NCBI GenBank assembly: GCA_000697055.1
Contig: JNDT01002368.1
Location: 1 to 36,282, forward strand
Length of the DNA stretch: 36,282 bases
Source: Saksenaea vasiformis B4078
Lineage: Eukaryota > Mucoromycota > Mucoromycetes > Mucorales > Saksenaeaceae
Direction of reading: 5' to 3'
Shown: positions 1-11,348 of the stretch, one piece after another
How positions within the stretch are numbered: position 1 is the first letter of the stretch
Layout of the letters: the number at the start of each line of letters is the position of its first letter
Notes under the pieces: model-generated
The model's database searches: none
What the model was told of the DNA's origin: nothing
Seen by the model: only the letters and a program-made list of their open reading frames with translations
Translations under genes and position numbers: made by a program

Positions 1-39
1 TTAGTCTTGCTGCCTTCTCCCGTCTCATTTTTATTTTGC

Positions 40-500
40 AAAGGCCTTACGCAACTTTCTCCTTTTGCAAAGCGATCACCCGGTCAGAGTTCCACACTAC
101 AGGACGTTTTTCCAATGTCTTGAACGTTATGTATGCAACATTTATTGACCAGATATCTATGCAATCCTGACACCAAGAGAGTGTCAAGTCTTCAAAAGCT
201 TCACGTAAGCTCGCTTTTTGTATCAGTCAGGATAGCAGTAGGATTTCTGTCAATATAATCTACAAGAAACCGAATGAGCTTAAGTCAGCTTACCATAATA
301 TCTAGTACGAGTCTCTCTCTGAACTCTGGGTACACATTCTTCATCCGGTTGTACGTTTTGATATAATGTTATGCGGTTCGGACATTTATACCTGTGATGA
401 ATGCTGCTTCTTTTGCTGTTCGTCGTTCTTCAATCACCAAATAAGGCAGTTTCCTGTTTAGCACGGCGTTTATCGTCTGTATGATCCTCTCGCCCTAGCT
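40..500 (-). pseudogene. Decayed Tc1/mariner-like transposase fragment (N-terminal HTH part)
   Basis: Read on the minus strand, 461-370 encodes a helix-turn-helix-like stretch (VIEERRTAKEAAF...GINVRTA) that runs into an in-frame stop at 371-369. From about 285 down to 55, frame-shifted pieces follow, including FLVDYIDRNPTAILTD, then GLHRYLVNKCC, then WNSDRVIALQK. This order resembles the DNA-binding N-terminus of Tc1/mariner-like transposases common in Mucoromycota: HTH, a YI..NPT..L..I segment, then a second HTH ending in RNSDR. At least one stop and several frameshifts break it, so it is not functional. The catalytic DDE part would lie beyond position 1 or is lost. The family match is from memory of the motif pattern, not from a search. 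Confidence 0.5.
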
Positions 501-912
501 TAGTTACCTGTTCACGCTCTCGTCGATTTGGAAAGTGAACGAGGTTTGTGCATCTGCATTACCATTTCTTTCCCACCATCCGTCACGTAAAGTAGCTGCA
601 CACGAACGAGGCAATTCTGCTCGCCCATTTGGTTCATCATTCCTCATATATATTGATGTCAAACGAAGTAACTCCATTTATATCCAATGAAGCGGCTTCA
701 GCTTCATGTAATCATTGTCAAAGGCTAGATCATCATTATCTGAAGTTGATTTCTATGACGCAGAAAGTCTAACCAGCGCAAAAATTATATTCCATCGACG
801 CAAGCCAACACGCAAAATCCTGTAAAAGGGCGGACCGTCACGCGGGTGACATGTATCGTGACTGTTTCTATACTCAAAAAGTGGGGTGTCTTCGGTTTGC
901 TGGACGTTCTCG

Positions 913-1440
913 ATGTCTCTCCTGCAAAATATATTCGCCATTGTAAGACGTACCATTGGCATCCGCCGAGTTAATTCAATGTAAATAGCATGGCGTATTT
1001 GAAGGCCTCACTGGGCTCGTGTTTCTATTCGCACCGCTTTATTCTCCTTTTCCGCCTGCTGACGATGTAGCTCTTCTGGTTACCAGATTTTTGGGAGCAG
1101 CATTGATCAGTATGGGCCTCATTGGACTTTTATGCAACAGTCTTCCCGACATGCTTCCGTGTAAACGGGCTACAGGTAACATAAGTCAGAAGAATAAAGC
1201 GTTACCGAGGAAGTCTAACAGAAGAGAGATATTGTAGGTCTCGGTTTCATAGCATATCATGCGGCTGCTGCGTTTTTGGCCTTTCAATCGCGAAAAGATG
1301 GCACAATTGGAACAAGAGATGGATGGATTATAACTGGGATCCATGCTATGCTAATGATTGTATTCTACGTTTGGTACAAAGTCACTGAAGGACAGGTCAA
1401 GACCTTCACCAAAGAGAACGGCCCAAAGCGCCATCACTAG
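913..1440 (+). CDS. Small multi-pass membrane protein, 139 aa
   Basis: Three exons: 913-942, 989-1175 and 1238-1440. The introns (943-988 and 1176-1237) are GT-AG and the phases join exactly, giving 420 nt and 139 aa. The protein is hydrophobic with about four predicted membrane segments: VFEGLTGLVFLFAPLY, then LLVTRFLGAALISMGLIGLL, a histidine-containing FIAYHAAAAFLAF, and IITGIHAMLMIVFYVWY. A short basic tail ends in KRHH. The start was chosen because the ATG at 913 is followed by a consensus GTAAGA donor in phase with the next exon. The layout resembles small four-helix membrane proteins that are widespread in fungi, but I do not recognise a named family. No catalytic motif is visible. The exon structure is firm; the function is unknown. 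Confidence 0.72.
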
Positions 1441-3219
1441 AAAGTTGCATCGAGGAGTTTAAACGCATAAAAATACCTGTACATACATGACTACAGTTTC
1501 GGATATTGCCTTTCGCAGCCGGCGTCTCGATCTTTTATTTTCGTCTTTGTAAAAGAAAAGATGGTCCGGTAGAGATTTTCCACGTGAATCTGTGATAATT
1601 GAAATGTGCTTTGCGCTTTTTTGAGAATCAGAAGTACACACTATTCTTGAGGATGAGAAGAAGCCGAGAAAGAATTGATTGCAAACGAATAGCTGAGTCA
1701 GAGCTGTCGTTAGCTTACGACGCTTGTTTTGCATTGCAGTCCGTTTCTATAGCAAAAGAGGAAGTAAAAGAGGTATTATTGGCAACAAGGATCTTTGTTT
1801 GCTTCCCATATTATCTGAATGGCAAAATACGGAATTGTACTTGAAAACAGAAAGATAGAGCATTTCCGGGAATTTTGGGGTGTTCTCCTAGACACATGGG
1901 AAATCATGCAGAAGTCCACACAGAGAACGAGGTTAAACGGTGCAACTACGTAGTACACACACCAGCAGGTGCTACCTGTTGAGTGATTTTTACACCGTCT
2001 AAGTAAGTGATACGTCCGTATGAAAGCTCAAGTTCTCACTACGGAAAAGACTACAATCAGGAGAGGTCTGTTCATCGTGCAACCAAACAATCATCTGAGC
2101 ATGTTTTACTATATTCGAACTGCGAAAAAAGCGGGAAGTGAGGGTAATGAAGTAGATATCAAAATAGTGAATACGTACAAACCACCCGTTTAGAGCACCT
2201 GAAATATCCACTTTGAATCATTCATGTCGAAGCTTAGACTGTCGCCGGTTACCGAACGAGCGTATCGAAAATCGGGATCGTTAAATGCCTGTGTTCGCCA
2301 TTCGACAAAACTCAAGTCATCGATCAAGATCTAGATAACTGCTCAAACAAACTGTAGTTCTGATAGAAGCAAAATATTGACAACTCTTTAAGCAGACTAC
2401 GAGACAGTTCGTGTGAAGAACAAATAGGAAACATAGCAAGGTAGTCCTAACCAATATTCTTGAATCTTGCGTCTGCTAGTTAAGAGATTCTTCCAAGATA
2501 GACGTAAGATAAAATAATGAACATCATCTATTGAATGAAATTATCAAATCGTTGTTGCGTATCAGCCAAAATACGGAGTAAATTCTGTTGCGACGAAGTG
2601 AAGTTGCCACTAGCACGTTTGGAACACCTTATTATGGCGCAAAGCTAATCTTGCAGACTGGACACTATTAAGCTTGGAGGATCTACCCGTTTTCAAAGCA
2701 CGCTCTATCCACTGATTAACTTTTAGAAAAAGGGAAAAAAATAGCCCATATTAGTTGTCTCAAGGTACGGGAGGTTCACCATCTATAGAAAATTGGAAGG
2801 ATCCTGTTTTGAAAAGTTACTTAAACACGTAGGTGTGGCATTTGCCTGGCATGCTTCTGGTGCTCTATGTCTGCTACAAATGTTGCTAAGACAGTTGCAC
2901 AACATGAAAGGGGCAACCATCATTGCACATGTTTACAGTGATAGTGAGTGACAGGGGGTTGAGGCTTCGCGTGTCACTATGAGTACACATTGTTTTGTGA
3001 GCACGCGTTAAAAAAAGGTTGTTTTTTCCCATCGCACAATTAATACAGATCGAACAATGGTACAGGAGACAAACACAGCACACTCAGCGTGAAACGATGA
3101 AATCCCGACGATTTCCTTTTTTGTCGTGCCACCCTTTTTTCAGAGCGAGAACAATTTGGGACGGCTTTTTTTTTGCTTGCAGAGTTTTCTATCCGTGCAC
3201 TCAAACTTTGACGTAAAGC
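1441..3219. other. Intergenic, no supported gene
   Basis: Short open frames occur on both strands, but none joins through plausible splice sites or shows a recognisable motif. The last 200 nt (about 3000-3219) are rich in T/C runs and probably form the 5' leader and promoter of the GRC3 gene that starts at 3220. Confidence 0.5.
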
Positions 3220-5901
3220 ATGGCTGCAAAACGAAAGGCACGTGCAGATAAAGATACGAGTGCGCAAGGACAGAGCACGAAGCTCCAGAAAACAAACGTC
3301 AATGGTAAACGAGAGTCAGACACCTTGAGTATACTTATGACTCGTCGAAAGATCAAGCCAAGGTGACAAAAGAGGTGACAGCCGTCGTCGTCTCAGACGT
3401 GCCAATCACGACCGCCACAAAACCGCCTGCACAAAGACCCCTGAGCGCTTTGGCGGCGCGACGTGCAGCTAAAGAAATGGCAGCGAAAGCGCCGTCTACA
3501 GAGGCTCAAGACGAGGGAATAAGTGAGGACGAGGACGCTTCGTATTCAGCCATGTCTGGATTGGAAGAGGAAGAATCGAATGGTGAAATGGACACAATGG
3601 AAGTGAACGATCGGGACACGACAGTCAGTGGTGGTGATAAGAAAAAAGCCCGGAGGCACGAACGACGCCCGCCTCCAAAAGCTGATACCAAAAAGCTAGC
3701 AAAGAAGTAAATAAGGGGATTGGGAGGAGCTTCTTGTTGTGGCATGCAGAACTAACGGTGATGTATTAGCTTGACATATTTTGCAGACTCTGTTTCAAGG
3801 TTTGCCCCCAGCCCAAACAATGTGGTGCGGTTTGTCAAAGGAGAGGAAGCTTATTTGTGTATTGGATTGAAAAAACACGAGGTTTGAAGCGGTTATCACG
3901 ATGGATGATTGAATTAAACTCCGGGTTAGAGTCTAGCATTTGTAGGTCAGGCACTTATTGCACCTCTATTTGGAGCGATCTCCGTTCTAGGAGCAGACTT
4001 AGCGTCGGGAAAGCCAATGCCATCTGAACCTACTGCACCAGCATCGCTTTCGTTCCATCCGATCTTTTCGCCTAGAACACATGCCCTTCTTGTTATTGAA
4101 CCAATAGATCACCCTACTGCAGAATCGCGGAAAACTTTAGTGAATGAAGCGTGGGACGATGTGGAGTTTATGGAACCTATGAAAGAGCACTTTTCTGAAT
4201 TCCAAGCAGTGTTTGTCGTTAAGGGGCTGCAATGGTGCGACATTGATGATGTAGAAGACGTTATCCCACTGTTTAAGGATATTTTCCGACCGAACGAGCT
4301 AGGAAATAGAACTGAATCTATCTATTCAATTGCTGGATTTCAACCTGTAAGTGGAAATAGCAATGCGCTAGCGACACTATCGTTTCGAATAGTAAATGGA
4401 CATGGTTATTAGATTCTTAAAGCTTCTCGTGGCGCTAAGGTTATGGAGGCACCATTGTCCTGGGTATCCAACATTGATAGACTAATAGCAGACGAGAAAG
4501 GTAATTGTATGCAGTGTTTATGGATAATATGCTAAAAAAATTACATTTATTTACAGACTACGAAATACCGTCTATTTCCGTCATCTGCGGAAGCAGGAAA
4601 GTAGGCAAGTCTACCTTTGGGCGTTATTTGGTGAACCGACTTTTGAACACGTAAGCATTGTTAAAAAAAATGGGGACTTCTTAAGGAGCCTGATTGGCAC
4701 AATGTTGGACAGGCACAAGCAAGTTGCCTTCTTGGAGTCGGATTTAGGCCAAACGGAATTTACTCCGTCAGGCACTGTAGCACTGCATATTCTGGATTCA
4801 CCTGTTCTTGGACCACCCTTTACACACCAACATCTGCAGCCGCGGCGTAGCTTCTACTTGGGTGCATCATCACCGCGGAATGATCCGAGCTACTACTTGG
4901 ACTGCGTCGCTGAACTCTTACAATGTTGGCGGTTCGAATGTGACAATGGCACGAGTGAGCCCATTCCACTTGTACTAAACACACAAGGATGGACCAAAGG
5001 TCTTGGTTATGACTTGCTTTTGAGCATTATCCAGAAAGCCAACCCGACAAACGTCTTTGCATTCCACTCAAACACGTCTCCGTCGCGTAACTTACCCCCT
5101 TCGTTCGTCGATGCTATCATACCTGTTGATGAAGCACAACTGACAAAAACGAGAGCACCAGCGTTGCATTACGTTGAGACTATTTCATCTATGGGAACAT
5201 GGTCTGACAAATACCACGCGGCAGATCACCGTGCTTTGACCCTTATTTCGTACCTCCATCAAGAATTGTGTGTATTTGGGCAGGCCGATCGTGCTTGGTG
5301 GAACTTCAAGTTACGTATGGTGGAGAGAGTACCATGGGTCTTGAACTGGCGTCAGGGTCTCAATGGTATTTGGCTGCTTTACGAGGATGTGCCACTCAAT
5401 CAATTGCTTTACGCGCTAAATGGGAGCATGGTTGCGTTGATGGGTGATGTGGAAGGTCAGCGAGAAGTGGATGGACCGTGTTTACCTGCCGAAGCGCCAT
5501 CCGAGCAACCGGTAAAGCTACAAAAAACACCCATGTGCTTACACTAAGTATTTGTTCAGGTGCCTCCAAAATATTATCCTTCACTTGAATTTCCCCCGCC
5601 TCCACCTGCCATGACAACATGCCATGGGTTAGGCATCATTCGCGCGATTGACCCCAGTCGGCATGCGATGTTGGTGCTGACACCGCTGCCTCTTGAAAGA
5701 CTGAAGAAAGTCTCGGGACTTGTAAAGGGTGAGATAGAATTGCCTGTTTGGTGCATGTTAGATCATCGTTTGGGAGGTGGAGGAGGAGTGGCGGGAACGC
5801 CGTGGCGACGAGTTCCCTATGCGAGCATCGAGGCGCAAGAAGGTATAGGTAGTGACGCCCTCAAGATGCGACGCAACCTAAGACGTAGAGCACAAAACTG
5901 A
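3220..5901 (+). CDS. GRC3: Polynucleotide 5'-hydroxyl kinase GRC3/NOL9 (pre-rRNA processing)
   Basis: Eight exons join in phase: 3220-3304, 3358-3706, 3770-3881, 3951-4346, 4413-4500, 4557-4650, 4713-5511 and 5560-5901. The total is 2265 nt, 754 aa. The basic N-terminus carries an LSALAARRAAKE segment and an acidic stretch, as in fungal Grc3. A Walker A loop GSRKVGKST lies near residues 355-363. The family's DLGQ motif (SDLGQTEF) follows near residues 385-391. Downstream come the conserved NTQGW..G.G motif and a long C-terminal domain. In yeast, Grc3 phosphorylates the 5'-OH left by Las1 cleavage of ITS2 and is needed for 25S rRNA maturation in the nucleolus; that role is inferred here from the family. 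Two junctions had alternative acceptors (exon 3 and exon 4). I chose the sites that keep the frame and the family pattern. Confidence 0.93.
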
Positions 5902-6597
5902 GTATTCGCCTGTGTATAAATCTTGTGTTTGAAAAAAGAAAACAAAAAAATGTATAAATGGAAAAGCTGTATGATGTTTTTCAGCAGAAAAGCCCGTCAG
6001 TATTCGTCATGCTTGATAGATTGTAGGACAACAGCGAGGTTGAATCGATCATTACAATAGTCCTATCGAGCACGCGCTTTTAGTCAACTTTAATGTTTAT
6101 TTTTTTCTTCTTTCAGCAAATGGTGTCATGGTGATTCGCGCGCGTTTAACCCCTTCGCGGGGATGTGAAAATCATTTTTCGAGATTGATTAGAACTACTA
6201 CGTCGGACACAGCCTAGTTCCCATTTTCGTCCACGTGGAACAATATCATGTTCGCGACTACAAGCCGTCGTCCGACGAATCGTAGCCATATGAAAGAATA
6301 TCTTTCCCCATGATCCCCTTGACAAGCGTTAGTTGGACAAATTGGGCGATCCACTGCGACCTGTCAGATTTGATTATATTAGTAGCTCTAGCTTATCTTC
6401 TTCGATCTTTTCTCTCTTTCTCTCTCTTTCTTTCTTTTTCTCTCACTCTTTCTTTCTTTCTCTCTTTCTTTTTTTTTTATTTCCTTTTTTCTTCTTTCTT
6501 TCTTCCTTTCTTCCTTTATATATATCTATTTTAATATATTAGGACACTGATTTGCTTCATTCATTCGATTCGTTATTCGTATGCGCTATCCAATTGA
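5902..6597. other. Intergenic and probable promoter/leader of the C2H2 gene
   Basis: This stretch follows the GRC3 stop. It holds no supported coding region. A long pyrimidine tract occupies about 6403-6526 and is followed by A/T-rich sequence up to the ATG pair at 6598-6603. Confidence 0.45.
6403..6526. repeat. CT-rich low-complexity tract
   Basis: About 120 nt are almost pure C/T (TCTC, TTTC and TTCC units with a run of T) on the plus strand. It ends about 70 nt before the start codon of the C2H2 gene. CT-rich leaders of this kind often lie just upstream of transcription starts in fungi; here that role is inferred. Open frames through it encode only Leu/Phe/Ser runs and are not genes. Confidence 0.75.
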
Positions 6598-7582
<985 letters not shown>

Positions 7583-9071
7583 CCTACGTCCCCTCTTCCC
7601 CCTTTTTTTTTTCTTATGCGACAGACCAACGCACGACGTGATATGACGATGATACATTCCTTATCCACTTGTTCAACCCGAGAAGACGCAATGCGCTTCC
7701 TTTTCTTATTTTTTTCTATGTTATGATCTCGCTCATCCTCCCCTATGCTTTATGTACACGCCAACGTTTTCGATATATCCTATACCTCTTAAATAAATCA
7801 GACCACGGCTCTATGAATAATTCATGTATGACGAGAAGTTTTGTTTTTTTTGTGCAGAAGTGCCTCATGTTATGAGATCAAGCTGGATGCATTGGGAAGG
7901 TGGCACAGTAGTGTAACCATACCCCTTTTTCCCTTGTACTGTGTTCGTGGGTCCAGAAATCCGGTGTTGAAGCAAAAATCAGGGTTCAAGATAGTTGTTT
8001 TTGTTGCAGCCAAACACTAAACACTTTCCTCGCGAGGCAACCCATCGGGGAATCAATTGTGCGCCCCGCAAAATCTCCGCCTTCTCCATTTGGATCCGAC
8101 CACCTCACTAGAGATCAGACATTCACCGGAAAGCACAGTGAGTTCCCCATGCGGAAAGAAGCATAATTAAAAAGAGTTACAAAGGAAAACACGTATAATA
8201 GGTCCATATTGATGGGTCCTTGACAACAAATATGTGTTCTCCGCCGTAACTGAGATTTCTAAAGTGTCCCGAAACGAGACGTATTGCTGTGGATGACTAG
8301 TTGATGAAATTGTGGGCATTGCAGAGAAGCAAAATTCGTTAAGAAGAGACATCCATCATCGCTTGTGGTACGATGTTCAACAAGAGGTACAGCTAAAGGG
8401 GTATCATAAAAGCATGTCAATAGCATGTGGAGGCCGTGGAAACGGAGGGAATGATGGGGGACGGTAATACTTAGTAATTATCCGTCATTTGTAGGTAGCA
8501 TTCGTACATTTGAATGTATTGTACATTGATCTACATTTAGATCTGCCAAAGCAGATTCTTACAATAGATAATGTTACTAATCACATCTCCACTAGGGCAC
8601 GTTAGGTATAAGGAAGGATGGAAGCAATGACAGGCAAGCATCTGCTTCCTATTGCAGGATTTCAATTGGACAGAACGAGGTAGTCCAAGCAACCTTTAAC
8701 ACAACTGTATCGTTGCTATGAATGTGGTTGACTCCCTGAGTGGAAGTGTATCTCACTCTTTCTACAATTTCCTTTTTGGCTCAAAACATTCCGAGCAGTA
8801 TTTACATTACGTTTACGTTTGCAACCTGCCATGTACTGTATAAGGTCTATGGGAACAAGGGGACGTTCACCAAGGAGAGCAGTACAAGAAAAAGAACAAG
8901 TTTTCTTTTCTTTTCTTAGGCCCCTTATTTTAATGCTACTCATGCCCTCCTTATCTGCATGACAATCAGATTCTTTGTCCTTTGTCTTTCCTCCCGCCGT
9001 TTCTTTCTCTTTCTTCTTTATCTCCTTTTTGTTTGTTTTTTTTTTCTTCGTTTGTTTGTTTGTTTGTATAC
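7583..9071. other. Intergenic, no supported gene
   Basis: About 1.5 kb between two genes on the same strand. A 68-codon hydrophobic frame near 7669-7875 lacks an ATG start, splice support and any recognisable motif. The last 80 nt (8990-9070) form a T/C-rich leader ending in TTTG repeats before the ATG at 9072. Confidence 0.5.
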
Positions 9072-10253
9072 ATGGATGATCTAGTTCAACGACGATCTAT
9101 ACCCTCTTCTCTCTGCAGTTTAGCAGCCCAACTGCGAACAGAACATGATCGGCAACGCTACACTAAATTGATCACTATGTCTGAAAATATCCAAGTTCGA
9201 ATTGAGGAACTACACCGCCACAAATCCTATCATCATGATCGACAACGGAAATCAACCTATGGTAAACTATTTTTTCTTTTTACCAATTACCTGACGAATA
9301 CAATCAAGCAGAGACAATTCAGCCGCTGTCTTCTCGGTATATGAACTATTACAACCCTCAGCTGGAACGCTATTTTCGGTTACTGGAACGATCGAACAGT
9401 CTCAAGCAAAATATTGACCAACTGTCAGATCGATATGCCAGCGGTGGCAATGGTTTAGTCTTGTGCAACAATCAGAGAATCCATAAAAATGAAAAACTAC
9501 GTCTCCACAACGTGGTTAAAAACGAAGACAGTGATGTAGACCAAGTAACGCAATCGGATGAGGAACAGGAAGAAGAGGAGAGTGATCTTTTGGAGAGTGA
9601 CAACGATCGACAAGGGATGGGGACAGACGAACCTGACATGTGGTTCGAGCAACCCACACCAACGCTTAGCCGTGATTCAACACAGTCTCCATCACATCAC
9701 TATATGGTCTCATCCAATTGTGAACTGCCATTAACCCCACCCGCTTCACCCAAGAAATTTGGAACAGTCCCTGAAATTAGACATATACAAAGGGTATGAG
9801 ATCGACAAGCTTTCCCACACTTCTAACCCCACTTCAAACAGAAGAAGATCCAAGGGTTTAAAGGACTCCTGACACGATCGTACCAGCTGGATAGTATCAC
9901 GTTTAAAGGGCCCACTGCAGATCGTCTGTGGCCAGCCATGGATACAGTCACACAAAGAGCAAAGCTAATTCTTAGGGTCTCGATGGCTCCTGATGATTCT
10001 GACGGTGGCTTCGGGTTAACTTTTGTCGAAGGGTGTCAGCGTACACCAGAGCCATCCAAATTCGCCATTGCTCCAGATTCATTGGTTAAAGAAGCCTTGA
10101 TTACTTGGATCCAAAAACAGCATGATTTGGTATGGTCTTTGTTTATGAAATTTAATCTAATCTGACATTCTCACTCCCACAAAGCCGCATCTAAACCAAG
10201 CAACGCATATTTTCCGCGAAAATCATAAACTCTATATCGTGTATGATCGTTAG
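9072..10253 (+). CDS. Uncharacterised acidic protein, 342 aa
   Basis: Four exons: 9072-9261, 9312-9793, 9842-10129 and 10185-10253. The frames join exactly (1029 nt). The N-terminal third is basic, polar and helical (RIEELHRHK..., then YFRLLERSNSLKQNIDQL), possibly coiled-coil. Residues around 140-170 form a strongly acidic Asp/Glu/Ser stretch. A Ser/Pro-rich piece with LTPPASPKK, a possible proline-directed phosphosite, follows. The C-terminal ~115 residues look folded (KGPTADRLWPAMD..., GGFGLTFVEGC, IYVYD-like end). I recognise no family. The gene converges on the HAD phosphatase gene, and the two stop codons overlap by four nucleotides in total coding span. The splice phases and coherent composition support a real gene. 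Confidence 0.7.
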
Positions 10254-11348
10254 AGTTTTGTCTCATTGCCACCAAGATCCAAATCCACCAATGCTGCCAA
10301 ACGTTGGATAGCTTCGCCCGTCCGGTTCATCTTCACATCTGAAAAGAAAAGAAAAAAAGAGATGTGAGAAGAGGTCCTTACTTCTTTTCTCGTCAGCTTA
10401 CGAATGGTCTCCATGCCAAGCTTCTTCGCCGGGACAAGATTCATTCCAATATCATCTAAAAAGATACATTCATTTGGCGCAACATCCAACACTTTGCAAG
10501 CGTGTATATAAAAGGCTGGATTGGGTTTTCTTTGTAAAAATAGTCGTCATTTAGGTTGCATGAATTTTAAAAATATAACAGATATTTAACATACCTTATC
10601 CCGAGAGCACGGGATTCGATAATATAATCAAATTGGGCTACTAATTCGGGAGGAAGTCCTGATTCCAGTTTCTCCGTTTCTTTTGCATCTTCTTCCGAAA
10701 AAATGAAGTTGTTTGTCAATGCAGCGATCTTGTAACGTCCACTTTCTGTACACATTTACGTACATCAGATGATACCCACGATGAACTGGGATTGAATTAT
10801 CAATTTACCTCGTAATCTCTGCAACGCACGATACATTAACGGATTGATACGTAAAGTTTCTTTCATCATGGCTATAAACAGGCCTCGTCCATCCACATTA
10901 ACATCAGGTATATGATCTGGTACACTTTTTCCCAGCCGTTGAAGGTATGCTCTATAGTTCTCCTTGTGGGAAGGGTGCGAAAGTTCGTCACCAAAGAGTT
11001 TATAGAACTCTTGAACTTTAAGCTCTCCCCGTTCCAGTCTCTGTTTTCTTTTAGTCAATCATTCTAGTTGCCTTCTTCTCACCTGGAAAGCACCGTTTTC
11101 CCCCTGCTTCACGCTTTAAAAAATAGATAAATTTATAAAAAAGAAATTTTTTTTGGCACCCCTTGCTTGTGATGTACTTACATGGCTATATTTATGTAAT
11201 TCTTCGGAAGTCCGTGCTCTCTCTCATAGCTGTGAATGCCAATCATAGGCGACCCCACACAAACACCTCCTATCGTCTGTTGTTAACATATCCAAGCATG
11301 TATCTCCTTTTATTTACCGATATCAAATAGCACAGCTTTATAGGGCAT
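10250..11348 (-). CDS. HAD-superfamily hydrolase, ACAD10/epoxide-hydrolase N-domain type, 249 aa
   Basis: Seven exons on the minus strand: 11348-11318, 11269-11182, 11113-11083, 11040-10809, 10745-10595, 10529-10402 and 10338-10250 (750 nt, all phases consistent). HAD motif I is LFDIGGV with nucleophile D9. Motif II is AALTNN with T138. The motif III lysine sits in IRKPNP (K179), and motif IV is IFLDD (D203, D204). The segment KQGENGAFQRLERGEL matches the cap region of the HAD domain found at the N-terminus of ACAD10 and soluble epoxide hydrolase. DxG rather than DxD in motif I is usual for that subgroup. It is probably a soluble small-molecule phosphatase; the substrate is unknown. The gene ends tail-to-tail with its plus-strand neighbour. 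Confidence 0.88.

Noticed and set aside
85..105. CACTACAGG near 95 as another CACTA transposon end
   Set aside because: There is no matching TAGTG end with inverted repeat or target duplication nearby, and it lies inside the transposase relic in a coding-like context.
3707..3786. TTGCAG at 3786 as the acceptor for GRC3 exon 3
   Set aside because: It would put the exon out of frame. The TAG at 3769, 13 nt after a CTAAC branch point, keeps frame.
6310..6542. Two Phe/Ser/Leu-rich open frames as small membrane proteins
   Set aside because: They are translations of the CT-rich low-complexity tract.
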